A DNA stretch of 64,000 nt from an uncultured Paracoccaceae bacterium (GCA_947503925.1 CANNFQ010000007.1:155811-219810); one strand, 5' to 3'. Shown: positions 25,162 to 34,551, numbered from the stretch's first letter. Notes: generated by a model from the letters alone, not told the origin. Program-made: numbers and translations.

Positions 25162-26394
25162 ATGAGATATGTCAGTCTGACAGATGCCGGAACGCTGCCC
25201 TTTTGGCGCAGGCCTGTGACATTGCTGTTTGTGATGGCGATGGCGATGCCAATTGCCTTTGCCACTTGGTCCGCCCTGTTGAACAACTTTGTCATCGAAG
25301 TTGCGTCATTTGAGGGCACTGAGATCGGCTGGCTGCATACTGTCCGCGAGATACCGGGTTTCTTTGCCATTGGCGTTATCGCCCTGATCATTTTTATCCG
25401 TGAACAGGTGTTGGGTCTGATATCGCTGATCCTGTTGGGGGTGGCGACCGCACTCACCGCCCAATTCCCCAGCATGGCCGGTATTTTGACCATCACCATG
25501 CTGTCATCCATCGGATTTCATTATTACGAGACCGTCATTCAATCATTGCAACTGCAATGGATCGACAAGGCCCGCGCCCCGCAAGTGCTGGGCTGGATGA
25601 TCTCTGCTGGTTCAGCGGCGACGCTGGTTGTGTATTTCCTGATCGTGCTGAGTTGGGATCGCTTTGGTCTGACATACAGCATCGTCTATTGGATGGCCGG
25701 TGGTTTCACCGCATTGGTCGCGATGTTTTGTCTGCTGGCCTATCCGCAGTTTGATACGCCCCATCCCCAGCTGAAAACCTTTGTGCTGCGCAAGCGCTAT
25801 TGGCTGTATTATGCCCTGCAATTCATGTCTGGGTCGCGTCGCCAGATCTTTGTCGTGTTTGCCGCCTTCATGATGGTGCAGAAGTTTGAATTTGACGTCG
25901 ATCAGACGACAAAGCTGTTCATGGCCGCCTTGGTTGTGAATATTGTGCTGGCCCCGGTTCTGGGCAAGATCGTCGCCTTTTTCGGCGAACGCCGTGCGTT
26001 GATCTTCGAATATGTCGGTCTGTGTCTGGTGTTTGGTGCTTATGCGGGCATCTATTACCTGCATTGGGGCGTGGTGCTGGCCGTCGTTCTTTATGTCGTC
26101 AACCAGATCTTTTTCAGCCTCGCCTTGGCGATCAAGACCTATTTCCAGAAGATCGCTGATCCGCAGGATATCGCACCGACCGCCGCCGTTGCCTTTACCA
26201 TCAACCACATTGCAGCGGTGTTTCTGCCTGTCTTGCTGGGCATCTTATGGGACCAGTTTTCGCCGGGTCTGGTGTTTTTGCTGGCCGTTGGGATGGCCTT
26301 TGTGTCTTTGTTATTGTCTTTGCTGATCCCGCGTCATCCCGCCCCCGGTCACGAGACCGTGTTTCAGGGGCGTTTGCTGGCCCCGGCAGAGTAG
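25162..26394 (+). CDS. MFS-type transporter
   Basis: 410 residues with about twelve hydrophobic segments arranged in two halves and a longer central loop near 195-215, as expected for the major facilitator superfamily. The start follows GAGGGCC. N-terminal helix [22 protein letters not shown] and later [20 protein letters not shown] (a motif A-like loop, FFGERRA) are visible. The substrate cannot be named; drug, sugar or organic-acid export are all possible. Upstream gene is the unknown membrane protein (78-base gap); msrA follows after 53 bases. Confidence 0.85.
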   Translation: MRYVSLTDAGTLPFWRRPVTLLFVMAMAMPIAFATWSALLNNFVIEVASFEGTEIGWLHTVREIPGFFAIGVIALIIFIREQVLGLISLILLGVATALTAQFPSMAGILTITMLSSIGFHYYETVIQSLQLQWIDKARAPQVLGWMISAGSAATLVVYFLIVLSWDRFGLTYSIVYWMAGGFTALVAMFCLLAYPQFDTPHPQLKTFVLRKRYWLYYALQFMSGSRRQIFVVFAAFMMVQKFEFDVDQTTKLFMAALVVNIVLAPVLGKIVAFFGERRALIFEYVGLCLVFGAYAGIYYLHWGVVLAVVLYVVNQIFFSLALAIKTYFQKIADPQDIAPTAAVAFTINHIAAVFLPVLLGILWDQFSPGLVFLLAVGMAFVSLLLSLLIPRHPAPGHETVFQGRLLAPAE

Positions 26395-26447
26395 CAATTT
26401 GGCCCCGTCCACCTATATTCATCAGTGACCCGAAAAGGAGTGCGCCG

Positions 26448-27098
26448 ATGTTTTTGTTCAACCGTGCCAAATCTGAAATGATCGCTGCTGATGCCGCTTT
26501 GCCCGGCCGCGATACCCCCATCCCTACGGCCCAGACCCATTTTGTCTATGGCACCCCGCTGACTGGCGAGGTTCCAGCAGGCATGGAAGAGGCGATGTTT
26601 GGTATGGGCTGTTTCTGGGGTGTGGAGCGTATGTTCTGGAAACTGGATGGCGTGGTATCGACCATGGTTGGCTATGCAGGTGGCCATACCCCAAATGCCA
26701 CTTATGAAGAGGTCTGTTCCGGCAAGACCGGCCATAATGAAGTGGTCCGCGTGATCTATGACCCGGCGGTTATTTCCTATGACGCGCTATTGCAGGTGTT
26801 CTGGGAAGGTCATGACCCGACCCAGGGCATGCGTCAGGGCAATGATACCGGCACCCAGTACCGGTCTGGCATCTATACCTATTCCGACGCGCAGAAGGCC
26901 GCCGCCGAGGCTGCCAAAGCCGCATTTGCCCCCCGGCTGTCGGAGGCCGGATACGGTGCCATAACGACTGAGATCGTTGACGCCCCGGTGTTTTACTTTG
27001 CCGAGGAGTATCACCAGCAATACCTCGCCAAGAACCCAGGCGGCTATTGCGGGATTGGCGGCACGGGCGTGACCTGCCCGATTGGTGTGGGTGTCTAG
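26448..27098 (+). CDS. msrA: peptide-methionine (S)-S-oxide reductase MsrA
   Basis: 216 residues. Repairs methionine-S-sulfoxide in proteins using thioredoxin. The active-site motif GMGCFWGVE carries the catalytic Cys; [20 protein letters not shown] and [13 protein letters not shown] are strongly conserved MsrA segments, and the C-terminus [11 protein letters not shown] supplies resolving cysteines. The start is the ATG with AAAAGGAG 7 bases before it; a longer frame extending into the MFS gene is not real. The N-terminal ~45 residues before the catalytic domain are typical of the longer MsrA type. Confidence 0.97.
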   Translation: MFLFNRAKSEMIAADAALPGRDTPIPTAQTHFVYGTPLTGEVPAGMEEAMFGMGCFWGVERMFWKLDGVVSTMVGYAGGHTPNATYEEVCSGKTGHNEVVRVIYDPAVISYDALLQVFWEGHDPTQGMRQGNDTGTQYRSGIYTYSDAQKAAAEAAKAAFAPRLSEAGYGAITTEIVDAPVFYFAEEYHQQYLAKNPGGYCGIGGTGVTCPIGVGV

Positions 27099-27135
27099 GG
27101 TCTGTTGACCATCTGATCGGAGAGACCTGCCCACC

Positions 27136-27870
27136 GTGTTCGTCAACCTGTTGTCGCATACGCTCTTGCTGCCGGTCCTGCTGGTGCAGGCCATCTATGT
27201 CCGTATGCGGGTGCTGGAACTGCCTGAACCTGCCGGCCCGCGTAGCGGGATCGTGGGGCAGGGGCGTCGCCTGCGTCTTTTGGTGATTGGGGATTCATCC
27301 GCGCTTGGCGTCGGCGTCAAAACCCAGCAAGAGGCCATTCTGGGTCAATTGACCAGCCGTTTGGCCCCGCTTGCCCGGGTCGAATATGATCTGGTGGCGG
27401 TGGTCGGGGCCAGATCGGTGGATGCCGTCAGCTGGTTGGATGACTTGCCGCACCGGCAATATGATGTGGTGGTTACCGCCTTTGGCGTCAATGACGTCAC
27501 CAAGGCCACCCCGTTGCGTCGGTTCCTTGCCCATCAGACGACGTTGATCGATCGGCTGTCGGGGGAGTTCGATGCCAAGCGGCTTTATATCTCGGGCCTG
27601 CCGCCGATGGGGCAGTTTCCGCTATTGCCACAGCCGCTGCGCTGGGCGATGGGGCGACGGGCAGCGTGGTTTGAGGCGCATCTGCGCGGGTTGATTGACC
27701 GCCGGGATGCCGCCCGGTTTGTGACCATTGATATGGGCCTTGATGATACGAATATGTCAGCCGATGGGTTCCACCCAGGTCCTGCGGTCTATGCCGCGTG
27801 GGCGAGCGCCGTCTATGCGCAGATCGTCGCTGACACCGCCTTGCTTGACGCCGCAGCAGACAGCGCCTAA
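27136..27870 (+). CDS. SGNH/GDSL-type hydrolase
   Basis: 244 residues, GTG start with GGAGAG before it. The N-terminal ~25 residues are hydrophobic (LLSHTLLLPVLLVQAIYV), a probable membrane anchor. The catalytic blocks are present: GDSSALGVG (block I, Ser nucleophile), a Gly in block II, GVND (block III) and DGFHPG (block V with Asp-x-x-His). SGNH proteins act as esterases, lipases or deacetylases. It sits between msrA and prmA on the same strand with short gaps. Substrate unknown. Confidence 0.88.
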   Translation: MFVNLLSHTLLLPVLLVQAIYVRMRVLELPEPAGPRSGIVGQGRRLRLLVIGDSSALGVGVKTQQEAILGQLTSRLAPLARVEYDLVAVVGARSVDAVSWLDDLPHRQYDVVVTAFGVNDVTKATPLRRFLAHQTTLIDRLSGEFDAKRLYISGLPPMGQFPLLPQPLRWAMGRRAAWFEAHLRGLIDRRDAARFVTIDMGLDDTNMSADGFHPGPAVYAAWASAVYAQIVADTALLDAAADSA

Positions 27871-27899
27871 CCGGAGACGTGCATCAAGGGGCTCGCGCC

Positions 27900-28769
27900 A
27901 TGACAACCTATTCCGCTTTGACAACCCTCTCCGGCGAGGATGCGGCCTATCGACTGGCCGATGATATGGAAGCGCTGATCCCCGAACCCACCGGCGTGGG
28001 TGTGTTTGAGATCGAGGATGGGTCCGGCCTGTGGGAGGTTGGTGCGTATTTCACCGAGGCCCCGGATGTTGCCGCCCTTGCGGTGCTGTCAGCCCTGCAT
28101 CTTGCCAAACCATTCACCATATCAGAGATCCCGGAACAGGATTGGGTGTCCAAGGTACAGCGCGAACTGGCTCCCGTCGCTGCGGGCCGGTTTTTCGTCT
28201 ATGGCGCGCATGACGCCGATCAAGTGCCCGATGATGCGATTGCCCTGCTGATCGAGGCGCAAATGGCCTTTGGCACCGGGCATCATGGCACGACATTGGG
28301 CTGTTTACGCGCGCTGGATGGGCTGATTGCGGATGGTTTTGCGGGCCCTAAAGTGGCCGATATTGGCTGCGGCACCGCCGTGCTGGCCATGGCGGCAGCA
28401 CATGTCTTGCCCGGCCCGATTCTGGCCAGCGATATCGATCCTGTTGCGGTGGATGTCGCGCGGGCAAATGTGGCAGCAAATGGGCTTTCTGAAAAAGTGC
28501 AATGTTTCACCGCTGCGGGGTTTGACGCCCCGCATTTGGTCGATCAAGCACCGTTTGATTTGATTTTTGCCAATATTTTAAAGCCTCCTTTAATAGGTTT
28601 GGCCCCTGAAATGGCGGCAAATGTGGCCGATGACGGTTTTGTGATTCTGTCGGGGATTCTGAATGAACAGGCCGCAGAAGTGACACAGGTTTATCAACAG
28701 AACGGGTTCAATCCCCTTAGTTCACTGCAAATTGTTGACTGGACTACCTTGGTCATGCGCAAAAAATGA
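27900..28769 (+). CDS. prmA: ribosomal protein L11 methyltransferase PrmA
   Basis: 289 residues (E. coli PrmA has 293). AdoMet-dependent methyltransferase that trimethylates ribosomal protein L11. The substrate-binding N-terminal domain covers about 1-100. The Rossmann methyltransferase domain shows motif I VADIGCGTAVLAMAAAH, the preceding MAFGTGHHGTT segment and ANILKPPL, the family's N-I-L-x-x-P-L motif. The ATG is preceded by AAGGGG; a GTG seven codons upstream is less likely. An SGNH hydrolase gene ends 29 bases upstream. Confidence 0.96.
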   Translation: MTTYSALTTLSGEDAAYRLADDMEALIPEPTGVGVFEIEDGSGLWEVGAYFTEAPDVAALAVLSALHLAKPFTISEIPEQDWVSKVQRELAPVAAGRFFVYGAHDADQVPDDAIALLIEAQMAFGTGHHGTTLGCLRALDGLIADGFAGPKVADIGCGTAVLAMAAAHVLPGPILASDIDPVAVDVARANVAANGLSEKVQCFTAAGFDAPHLVDQAPFDLIFANILKPPLIGLAPEMAANVADDGFVILSGILNEQAAEVTQVYQQNGFNPLSSLQIVDWTTLVMRKK

Positions 28770-28878
28770 CCCAGTCTGTGCCTTTTCGTACAGGTTTTTG
28801 AGAAATGTCTTGTTATGGCCGTATTTGTTGGTGATCTTAGCGTGCACCAACATTTGGTATTTTTTTGTGGAGGATAGC

Positions 28879-29226
28879 ATGGCACAGGCCAACGTCCCAT
28901 TTGATAAAAGGTTAAAGCGTATCGTCCGTCGTCATGATCGGATGCAGCGCGGTGTTGTTAAGACGGTAAGTGCAGATGGCTTGATCGTGGCGCGTCCACG
29001 GATTTACACGCCGCGCTTCCCGCTGAAGGGAATTGTCGTCTTGATTATGGTCGGCTTCCTGTTCAAAGGTTTCCTGTTCTCTTACCTGGGCGAGCAGGGA
29101 TATGCCGAGCGTGTCGCCACATTGAGCAACGGTTCTGTCATGGAAAAGGCCGGGGCGTGGATGATGCAGGCTGATCCGGCAACGATCTACCTTGGCAATG
29201 CAATGTCGACGGTTTTTCCCAAGTAA
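28879..29226 (+). CDS. conserved single-span membrane protein, unknown function
   Basis: 115 residues. GGAGGA stands 4-5 bases before the ATG, better than upstream in-frame starts that overlap prmA. A basic N-terminal part (FDKRLKRIVRRHDRMQRG) precedes one transmembrane helix at about 55-75 (FPLKGIVVLIMVGFLFKGFLF), leaving a C-terminal domain outside. The layout resembles small Rhodobacteraceae inner-membrane proteins of unknown role. A strong terminator follows at 29248-29275. Confidence 0.75.
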   Translation: MAQANVPFDKRLKRIVRRHDRMQRGVVKTVSADGLIVARPRIYTPRFPLKGIVVLIMVGFLFKGFLFSYLGEQGYAERVATLSNGSVMEKAGAWMMQADPATIYLGNAMSTVFPK

Positions 29227-29247
29227 ACTTTCCGATATAGCAAAGAG

Positions 29248-29276
29248 AAAGGCCGCCCGTTGGGCGGCCTTTTCGT
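29248..29276 (+). terminator. intrinsic terminator
   Basis: Stem AAAGGCCGCCC / GGGCGGCCTTT with a 3-base loop followed by TCGTTTG, 21 bases after the stop of the 115-residue membrane protein. Classical rho-independent layout. Confidence 0.85.
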
Positions 29277-29401
29277 TTGTCCCGGTCTTGAACCGGGCCT
29301 ATGCCGTTTGACGAAACACCCGAAATATCACGTATTACCTAACGCGTTGAAATCGCAGATTTCGGGCAGCGCCAGGTGATCGCGGGTTTTCGAATAAGGC
29401 T

Positions 29402-29611
29402 TTAGCCTGCTGTCCGCTTTGCGATCCGGTCGATGTCGCCGACGTTCAGTCCGATATCGTCCAGTTCGCGTGCTGTCAGTGCTGACAGTGCCTTGCGTGT
29501 GACGCGTGCGTCATTCCATTCTGCCACGGCGCCGAAAGCGCGGGCGAAAACGTGAGAGATGTTACCGGCAAACAGGCCAGCAGCGGGGCGGTTGGTTTCA
29601 ATAGAGGCCAT
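29402..29611 (-). CDS. DUF1127 domain protein
   Basis: 69 residues. The C-terminal half carries the DUF1127 signature ALSALTARELDDIGLNVGDI with Arg-Glu-Leu-x-Asp-x-Gly and a terminal basic tail (RIAKRTAG). Start chosen at the ATG with AGGA 8 bases upstream; two ATGs just before it are too close to that site. Small DUF1127 proteins in alphaproteobacteria have been linked to stress, phosphate and small-RNA-associated regulation and often bind RNA. It is convergent with the 115-residue gene and divergent from ruvC; a repeated TTTTGGCATG element lies upstream. Confidence 0.88.
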   Translation of the reverse strand: MASIETNRPAAGLFAGNISHVFARAFGAVAEWNDARVTRKALSALTARELDDIGLNVGDIDRIAKRTAG

Positions 29612-29696
29612 GGCCATATTCCTTGTCATATGCTGCGCTGCAGCGTCAATCTGATAAGCCGCATGTAGGAGCCTTGCGCCCAACTAACCAGTGCCA

Positions 29697-29728
29697 TTTT
29701 GGCATGGGACATATGCGTTTTTGGCATG
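29697..29728. repeat. paired 10-bp direct repeats upstream of the DUF1127 gene
   Basis: TTTTGGCATG occurs twice with a 22-base period, about two helical turns, 86-117 bases before the DUF1127 start. The second copy extends to the palindrome GGCATGCC and the first lies in TGCCATTTTGGCA, so both may be dyad sites for an activator or repressor. Confidence 0.5.
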
Positions 29729-29869
29729 CCTCATTTTTGCGCGCTTATTGCCGTAAAATTAGTGTTTACAAAGGGTTAAATATGTCGCTTTTGTGCGCTC
29801 CGATGTCCTGTTTGGCCGTTTTCCTCCCTTCCGTGGCGGCAAGCTGCGTTGCAAAGCCTCTTGGTCTTT

Positions 29870-29884
29870 GTTCGCGTTTTGTGC
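29870..29884 (+). promoter_or_regulatory. possible LexA (SOS) box upstream of ruvC
   Basis: GTTC-N7-GTGC, one mismatch from the alphaproteobacterial LexA consensus GTTC-N7-GTTC, ending 36 bases before the ruvC start. SOS control of ruv genes is common, but a single degenerate match is weak evidence. Confidence 0.35.
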
Positions 29885-29920
29885 TAGCAATTTTATGAAA
29901 ATAATAAATCGGGGCGAGCA

Positions 29921-30427
29921 ATGCGTGTTTTGGGGATTGATCCGGGCCTGCGCCATATGGGCTGGGGCGTGATTGCAGTGGATGGTCCTCGCCTGTCGCA
30001 TGTGGCCAATGGTATCTGCCGTTCCGAAGGCGATGATCTGGCGGCCCGGTTGTTGTCTTTGCATATTCAACTGACCGAAGTGATCCAGACCCATGCCCCC
30101 GATGCCGCCGCAGTCGAACAGACCTTTGTCAACAAGGATGGTGCAGGCACGTTGAAGCTGGGCCAGGCAAGGGGCATTGCCATGCTGGTCCCTGCACAGG
30201 CGGGGATTGCCATTGGAGAATATGCCCCCAATGCCGTCAAGAAGGCGGTGGTTGGTGTTGGCCATGCTGAAAAGCATCAGATCGCCCATATGGTAAAGCT
30301 GCAATTGCCCGGAGTGCAGATTGCCGGTGCAGACGCTGCCGACGCTCTGGCTATAGCGATCTGTCATTCCTTTCATCTGCAATCGTCCGGCACATTGGCC
30401 AAGGCGTTGGCGAGGGCGGGCGTATGA
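29921..30427 (+). CDS. ruvC: crossover junction endodeoxyribonuclease RuvC
   Basis: 168 residues. Holliday junction resolvase that nicks four-way DNA junctions with RuvAB. The first catalytic Asp is in [14 protein letters not shown], Glu in [11 protein letters not shown] and the C-terminal acidic pair in [22 protein letters not shown] precedes the ATG. It overlaps ruvA by 4 bases (ATGA), giving the usual ruvCAB order of alphaproteobacteria. Confidence 0.98.
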   Translation: MRVLGIDPGLRHMGWGVIAVDGPRLSHVANGICRSEGDDLAARLLSLHIQLTEVIQTHAPDAAAVEQTFVNKDGAGTLKLGQARGIAMLVPAQAGIAIGEYAPNAVKKAVVGVGHAEKHQIAHMVKLQLPGVQIAGADAADALAIAICHSFHLQSSGTLAKALARAGV

Positions 30428-31083
30428 TTGGCAAGATTGCGGGTCGCCTGGAATATCGCAGCACCGATCATGTGCTGATTGATGTGCGTGGCGTCGGCTA
30501 TATTGTCTATGTGTCGAACCGTGTGCTGGCCGGGTTGCCGGGCAATGGTGAGGCGGTGGCCCTTTATACCGATCTGCTGGTCCGCGAGGATAACTTGCAG
30601 CTGTTTGGTTTCACCACATTGGTGGAAAAGGAATGGCATCGCCTGTTGATGTCAGTGCAGGGCATTGGCGCCAAGGCGTCGATGGCCATTCTGGGGACGC
30701 TGGGCGATGATGGTGTCAGCCGGGCGATTGCCCTTGGCGATTGGAATGCCGTGGCCAAGGCCAAGGGCGTTGGTCCGAAGACCGCGCAGCGCGTGATCAT
30801 TGAATTGAAGGACAAGGCCCCAGCCGTGATGGCGATGGGCGGCACCGTGGCCGAAGCCTTGGGTGAAGAGGTGCTTGAGGCAGAGACGCCGGATCTGGTC
30901 CGGCGTGCCCCTGCGCGCAAGGCGAACCCGGCGCAGGCAGAGGCCCTGTCCGCCCTTGGCAATCTGGGTTACGGCCCAGGTGATGCTGCCGGTGCCGTGG
31001 CGGAGGCGGTGGGAACCGATCCGGAGGCGGATACGCCTGCACTGATCCGCGCGGCCTTGAAGCTGTTGGCCCCAAAGGGGTAA
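30424..31083 (+). CDS. ruvA: Holliday junction DNA helicase subunit RuvA
   Basis: 219 residues, slightly longer than E. coli RuvA (203). Tetrameric junction-binding protein that loads RuvB. N-terminal OB-fold ([20 protein letters not shown]), central helix-hairpin-helix motifs ([20 protein letters not shown] and [20 protein letters not shown]) and a C-terminal RuvB-binding three-helix domain ([20 protein letters not shown]) are all visible. The extra length is in the flexible linker around 135-165. Coupled to ruvC; ruvB begins 9 bases after its stop. Confidence 0.98.
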   Translation: MIGKIAGRLEYRSTDHVLIDVRGVGYIVYVSNRVLAGLPGNGEAVALYTDLLVREDNLQLFGFTTLVEKEWHRLLMSVQGIGAKASMAILGTLGDDGVSRAIALGDWNAVAKAKGVGPKTAQRVIIELKDKAPAVMAMGGTVAEALGEEVLEAETPDLVRRAPARKANPAQAEALSALGNLGYGPGDAAGAVAEAVGTDPEADTPALIRAALKLLAPKG

Positions 31084-31092
31084 GGGGCGTTC

Positions 31093-32112
31093 ATGTCTGA
31101 CCCTGATCCCACATTGCGCCCTGAGCCACAGCCGGAAGATGCCGACCGTGCCTTGCGTCCGCAGACCCTGGATGAATTTATCGGTCAGCGCGATGCCCGT
31201 GCCAATCTGAAAGTGTTCATCGAAAGCGCCCGCCGTCGTGGCGAGGCGATGGATCATGCCTTGTTTCATGGTCCCCCCGGTTTGGGGAAAACCACATTGG
31301 CGCAGATTATGGCGCGTGAGTTGGGGGTGAGTTTTCGGATGACCTCTGGCCCGGTTCTGGCAAAGGCGGGTGATCTGGCGGCGATCCTGACCAATCTGGA
31401 AGCCCGCGACGTGCTGTTCATTGATGAAATCCACCGGTTGAACCCGGCGGTCGAGGAGGTGCTATATCCCGCGCTGGAGGATTTTGAGCTGGATCTGGTG
31501 ATTGGTGAAGGCCCTGCAGCCCGCACGGTGCGTATTGAATTGCAGCCCTTTACCCTTGTTGGCGCGACCACAAGGATGGGGTTGCTGACCACCCCGTTGC
31601 GCGACCGTTTTGGGATTCCCACCCGGTTGGAGTTTTATACCGAAGATGAGTTGCACCAGATCGTGACCCGCGGTGCCCGGCTTATGGGTGCGCCTGCGTC
31701 GGATGACGGGGCGGCCGAGATTGCCAAGCGCGCACGTGGCACGCCCCGGATTGCGGGCCGGCTGCTGCGCCGTGTTGTCGATTTTGCGATTGTGGAGGGT
31801 GACGGCACTGTCACGCAGGCGATTGCGGATCGTGCCTTGACCCGGTTGGGGGTCGATCATCTGGGGTTGGATAATGCCGACCGCCGCTATCTGCGGCTGA
31901 TTGCCGAAAGCTATGGTGGTGGTCCGGTGGGGGTGGAGACGATGTCGGCTGCCCTGTCGGAAAGCCGCGATAGTCTGGAAGATGTGATTGAGCCTTATCT
32001 GTTGCAGAAAGGGTTGATCCAGCGCACCCCGCGTGGCCGGATGCTGGCGCAGGCGGCTTGGGCGCATTTGGGGATGAAAGCGCCCAAATCGCAGACGGAT
32101 TTGTTTGAGTAG
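31093..32112 (+). CDS. ruvB: Holliday junction DNA helicase ATPase RuvB
   Basis: 339 residues. Hexameric AAA+ motor for branch migration. Walker [11 protein letters not shown], Walker [12 protein letters not shown], sensor 1 region [20 protein letters not shown] with the arginine finger, and the C-terminal winged helix ending [14 protein letters not shown] are all present. Third gene of ruvCAB. It is followed after 72 bases by a conserved unknown gene. Confidence 0.99.
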   Translation: MSDPDPTLRPEPQPEDADRALRPQTLDEFIGQRDARANLKVFIESARRRGEAMDHALFHGPPGLGKTTLAQIMARELGVSFRMTSGPVLAKAGDLAAILTNLEARDVLFIDEIHRLNPAVEEVLYPALEDFELDLVIGEGPAARTVRIELQPFTLVGATTRMGLLTTPLRDRFGIPTRLEFYTEDELHQIVTRGARLMGAPASDDGAAEIAKRARGTPRIAGRLLRRVVDFAIVEGDGTVTQAIADRALTRLGVDHLGLDNADRRYLRLIAESYGGGPVGVETMSAALSESRDSLEDVIEPYLLQKGLIQRTPRGRMLAQAAWAHLGMKAPKSQTDLFE

Positions 32113-32184
32113 ATGTCGGAGCCGCTGTCATTGTCACTCGGACCGATGGCGCGAAAATGACGACCGGGAGTATTTTTTGGCAAA

Positions 32185-32811
32185 ATGATGGATGATGTCG
32201 CACCCTTGTTCACCCGGTCGGACGGGGATTATGTTTTTGCCCGTTGGGGACGCCCGATTGTGCCGGTGGTGTTTGGTGTCGATGATGCGTCATTGGCCGT
32301 GTTCAAGGGCGCGATTGAGGCTGTAGTGACCCTGGCTGGTCATCAGGTGACCGAGACGGACCCGGAATTGGGTGCCAATTTCATGATCTTCTTTTGCAAG
32401 GATTGGGATGAACTGGCGGAGGTCCCGCATCTGGACCAGTTGGTTCCCGATCTTGCACCGCTGGTGGTCCGGCTGAAGGCGGCGGATGCCAATCAATACC
32501 GGATTTTTCGCTTTGATGAGGCGGGGGCTATCAGGGCGGCTTTTGTGTTTCTGCGGATGGATGACCACATGGCGGCTGTGGCTGCGGATACGCTGGCGCT
32601 GTCGCAGGCCGTGCAGACGATCCTGCTGTGGTCCGACACCGCATTCGATGAGATCCCACCATTGGCGATGATCGAAGACAAGGCTGTGCTGCGCCCCGAA
32701 ATCGCGGATGTGATCCGGGCGGCTTATGATCCGGTGATGCCGGGGGCGGCGCAGGATGTGAGCCATGCGCTGAGGCTCAGTGCGCGGTTGGGTCGTGTCC
32801 ACCCATCATGA
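32185..32811 (+). CDS. conserved protein of unknown function between ruvB and ybgC
   Basis: 208 residues, no domain recognised. Soluble, acidic, with no signal peptide or membrane segment. Visible features are an N-terminal RPIVPVVFGVDDASLAVFKG, FMIFFCKDWDELAEVP and a C-terminal helix-rich region ending ALRLSARLGRVHPS. Two adjacent ATGs (32185, 32188) can both start it, with weak ribosome sites (GGGAG 12-14 bases upstream). Its placement between ruvCAB and the tol-pal cluster is probably conserved among relatives, but no function follows from that. Confidence 0.8.
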   Translation: MMDDVAPLFTRSDGDYVFARWGRPIVPVVFGVDDASLAVFKGAIEAVVTLAGHQVTETDPELGANFMIFFCKDWDELAEVPHLDQLVPDLAPLVVRLKAADANQYRIFRFDEAGAIRAAFVFLRMDDHMAAVAADTLALSQAVQTILLWSDTAFDEIPPLAMIEDKAVLRPEIADVIRAAYDPVMPGAAQDVSHALRLSARLGRVHPS

Positions 32812-32900
32812 ACTGTCTCATGCCTTTGATAAGAACTCGCCGATTTATTCATGTTGCAACTTGTTGATATGCCGGTTGCATAGAACACACGGATAGGACC

Positions 32901-33287
32901 ATGATCCATACACTCCCCATTCGCGTCTATTACGAAGATACCGACCTTGCCGGCCTTGTCTATTATGCCAATTACCTGAAATTCATCGAACGCGCCCGCA
33001 GTGAGATGGTCCGCGAGATGGGGATTGATCAGGTGGAGATGAAGGCGGAGGGGTTTGTTTTTGCCGTCCGCCGGGTGGAGGCCGATTACATCGCCCCGGC
33101 CCGCTATGATGATCAGTTGGTTGTGGAAACCACGATGGAACAGCCATCGGGCGTGCGCGTTGTGTTTCAGCAGAATGTCAAACGCGATGATGTCACGCTG
33201 TTTTCGGCTGTGGTGACGGTTGTTTGCCTGAGTAGCAGCGGTGCCGTCGCCCGCCTTCCGGCGGCGATCCGCCGTTCTGTGCATTAA
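32901..33287 (+). CDS. ybgC: tol-pal system acyl-CoA thioesterase YbgC
   Basis: 128 residues, one hot-dog fold. The catalytic motif is RVYYEDTDLAGLVYYANYLK, with the Asp and Tyr conserved in YbgC-type 4-hydroxybenzoyl-CoA thioesterase relatives. The usual position, first gene of the tol-pal cluster, supports the assignment. It hydrolyses acyl-CoA thioesters, with a proposed role in phospholipid or envelope maintenance. tolQ starts 115 bases later. Confidence 0.97.
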   Translation: MIHTLPIRVYYEDTDLAGLVYYANYLKFIERARSEMVREMGIDQVEMKAEGFVFAVRRVEADYIAPARYDDQLVVETTMEQPSGVRVVFQQNVKRDDVTLFSAVVTVVCLSSSGAVARLPAAIRRSVH

Positions 33288-33402
33288 GTTTCAGCCTGTT
33301 TCAGCAGTTGTGATGCGGGATTGGTTGGATTTCCCCGTGCCGATGCGCTAATGATTGCTGTAATCAGAGCCCAAAACAGGGCCAACAGGCAGAGCAGGTA
33401 TC

Positions 33403-34077
33403 ATGGAAGCAGCAACCGACTTCACCATGTGGGCGCTATTTGCGCGCGCCACGATTACCGTCAAAATCGTCATGATCATGCTGATCGCAGCCTCTGTCTG
33501 GTGCTGGGCGGTGATCATCGACAAGATTATCCAGTATCGTAAGGCCCGGGCCGAGGCGGATGTGTTTGACCGCGCCTTTTGGTCGGGCGAGCCGCTGGAT
33601 GCCCTGTTTGACAAGATCGGGACTGATCCGGATGGCCCCAGCCAAAAGATTTTCGCCGCCGGTATGTTGGAATGGCGTCGTTCCCATACCCAGGAAGGCG
33701 AGCTGATCGCCAATGCCACCGCCCGGATCGACCGGTCCATGGACGTGGCAATCGCCAAGGAGGCCGCTCGCCTGCAACGAGGCCTGCCTGTCCTTGCTAC
33801 TGTTGGCTCCACCGCCCCCTTTGTTGGTCTGTTCGGGACCGTCTGGGGCATCATGAATGCCTTTATCGAGATTGCAGAGGCGCAAAACACCAACCTGGCC
33901 GTTGTTGCCCCCGGTATTGCTGAGGCGTTGCTGGCCACCGGTCTGGGCCTGTTGGCGGCCATTCCGGCGGTGATATTCTATAACAAGCTGTCGGCGGATA
34001 GTGATCGTATCGTGGGTGGCTATGAGGCCTTTGCCGATGAGTTTGCCACGATCCTGAGCCGCCAGTTGGATAGCTGA
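33403..34077 (+). CDS. tolQ: Tol-Pal system motor subunit TolQ
   Basis: 224 residues. ExbB/MotA-like proton channel subunit in the inner membrane. The first helix is at about 18-40 (VKIVMIMLIAASVWCWAVII), the large cytoplasmic loop spans about 45-130, and the conserved helix pair is LPVLATVGSTAPFVGLFGTV and ALLATGLGLLAAIPAVIFYN. With TolR it converts proton motive force into movement of TolA. tolR begins 2 bases after its stop. Confidence 0.98.
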   Translation: MEAATDFTMWALFARATITVKIVMIMLIAASVWCWAVIIDKIIQYRKARAEADVFDRAFWSGEPLDALFDKIGTDPDGPSQKIFAAGMLEWRRSHTQEGELIANATARIDRSMDVAIAKEAARLQRGLPVLATVGSTAPFVGLFGTVWGIMNAFIEIAEAQNTNLAVVAPGIAEALLATGLGLLAAIPAVIFYNKLSADSDRIVGGYEAFADEFATILSRQLDS

Positions 34078-34079
34078 TC

Positions 34080-34547
34080 ATGGGCGCTAATGTAATAAAA
34101 TCGGGAGGCGGTGGCGGCAGACGCGGTCGTCGTCGCGGGGGTCGTACCCAGCCGATGTCAGAGATTAACGTGACCCCGTTCGTCGATGTCATGCTGGTTT
34201 TGCTGATCATCTTTATGGTGGCGGCCCCGCTCTTGACCGTGGGTGTGCCGGTGGAGTTGCCCCAAACCGCTGCCACCGCCTTGCCAACGGATGATGAGGA
34301 ACCGCTCACCGTAACCATCAAGGCCGATGGTGCCGTGACCATTCAGGAAACGGAAACTGAGCGTGCCGAGTTGATTGCAAAATTGCAGGCGATTGCCGCC
34401 GAACGCACCAGTGACCGCATTTTTCTGCGCGCTGATGGCGCCAATAGCTGGAATGTCGTGGCCCAGATCATGGGCGATTTGAATGCCGCCGGGTTCACCA
34501 ATATCGGTCTGGTCACCGATATCGCCAATCCGGAGACGGACGGGTAG
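34080..34547 (+). CDS. tolR: Tol-Pal system motor subunit TolR
   Basis: 155 residues. ExbD-type. After a basic glycine-rich start (GGGGGRRGRRRGGRT), the single membrane helix at about 32-52 follows the family motif MSEINVTPFVDVMLVLLIIF, with the essential Asp facing the proton path. The periplasmic domain follows. The glycine/arginine N-terminus is longer than in E. coli TolR. tolA begins 4 bases after the stop. Confidence 0.98.
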   Translation: MGANVIKSGGGGGRRGRRRGGRTQPMSEINVTPFVDVMLVLLIIFMVAAPLLTVGVPVELPQTAATALPTDDEEPLTVTIKADGAVTIQETETERAELIAKLQAIAAERTSDRIFLRADGANSWNVVAQIMGDLNAAGFTNIGLVTDIANPETDG

Positions 34548-34551
34548 GGCG

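Larger units (their letters stand above)
29612..29920. other. 309-base divergent promoter region between the DUF1127 gene and ruvC
   Basis: No gene seen. It contains two direct repeats TTTTGGCATG at 29697-29706 and 29719-29728 (22 bases apart) on the DUF1127 side, and a possible LexA-type box just before ruvC. Confidence 0.6.

Noticed and set aside
29281..29363. CCCGGT...ACCGGG and GAAATC-GCA-GATTTC small hairpins after the 29248 terminator
   Set aside because: Short stems (6 bp) common in GC-rich DNA; no clear role, though they may back up the terminator.
29723..29740. sigma-54-like promoter GGCATG...TTTTTGC upstream of the DUF1127 gene
   Set aside because: Spacing between the GG and GC elements is 16 bases, not the strict 10-base spacing of sigma-54 promoters.
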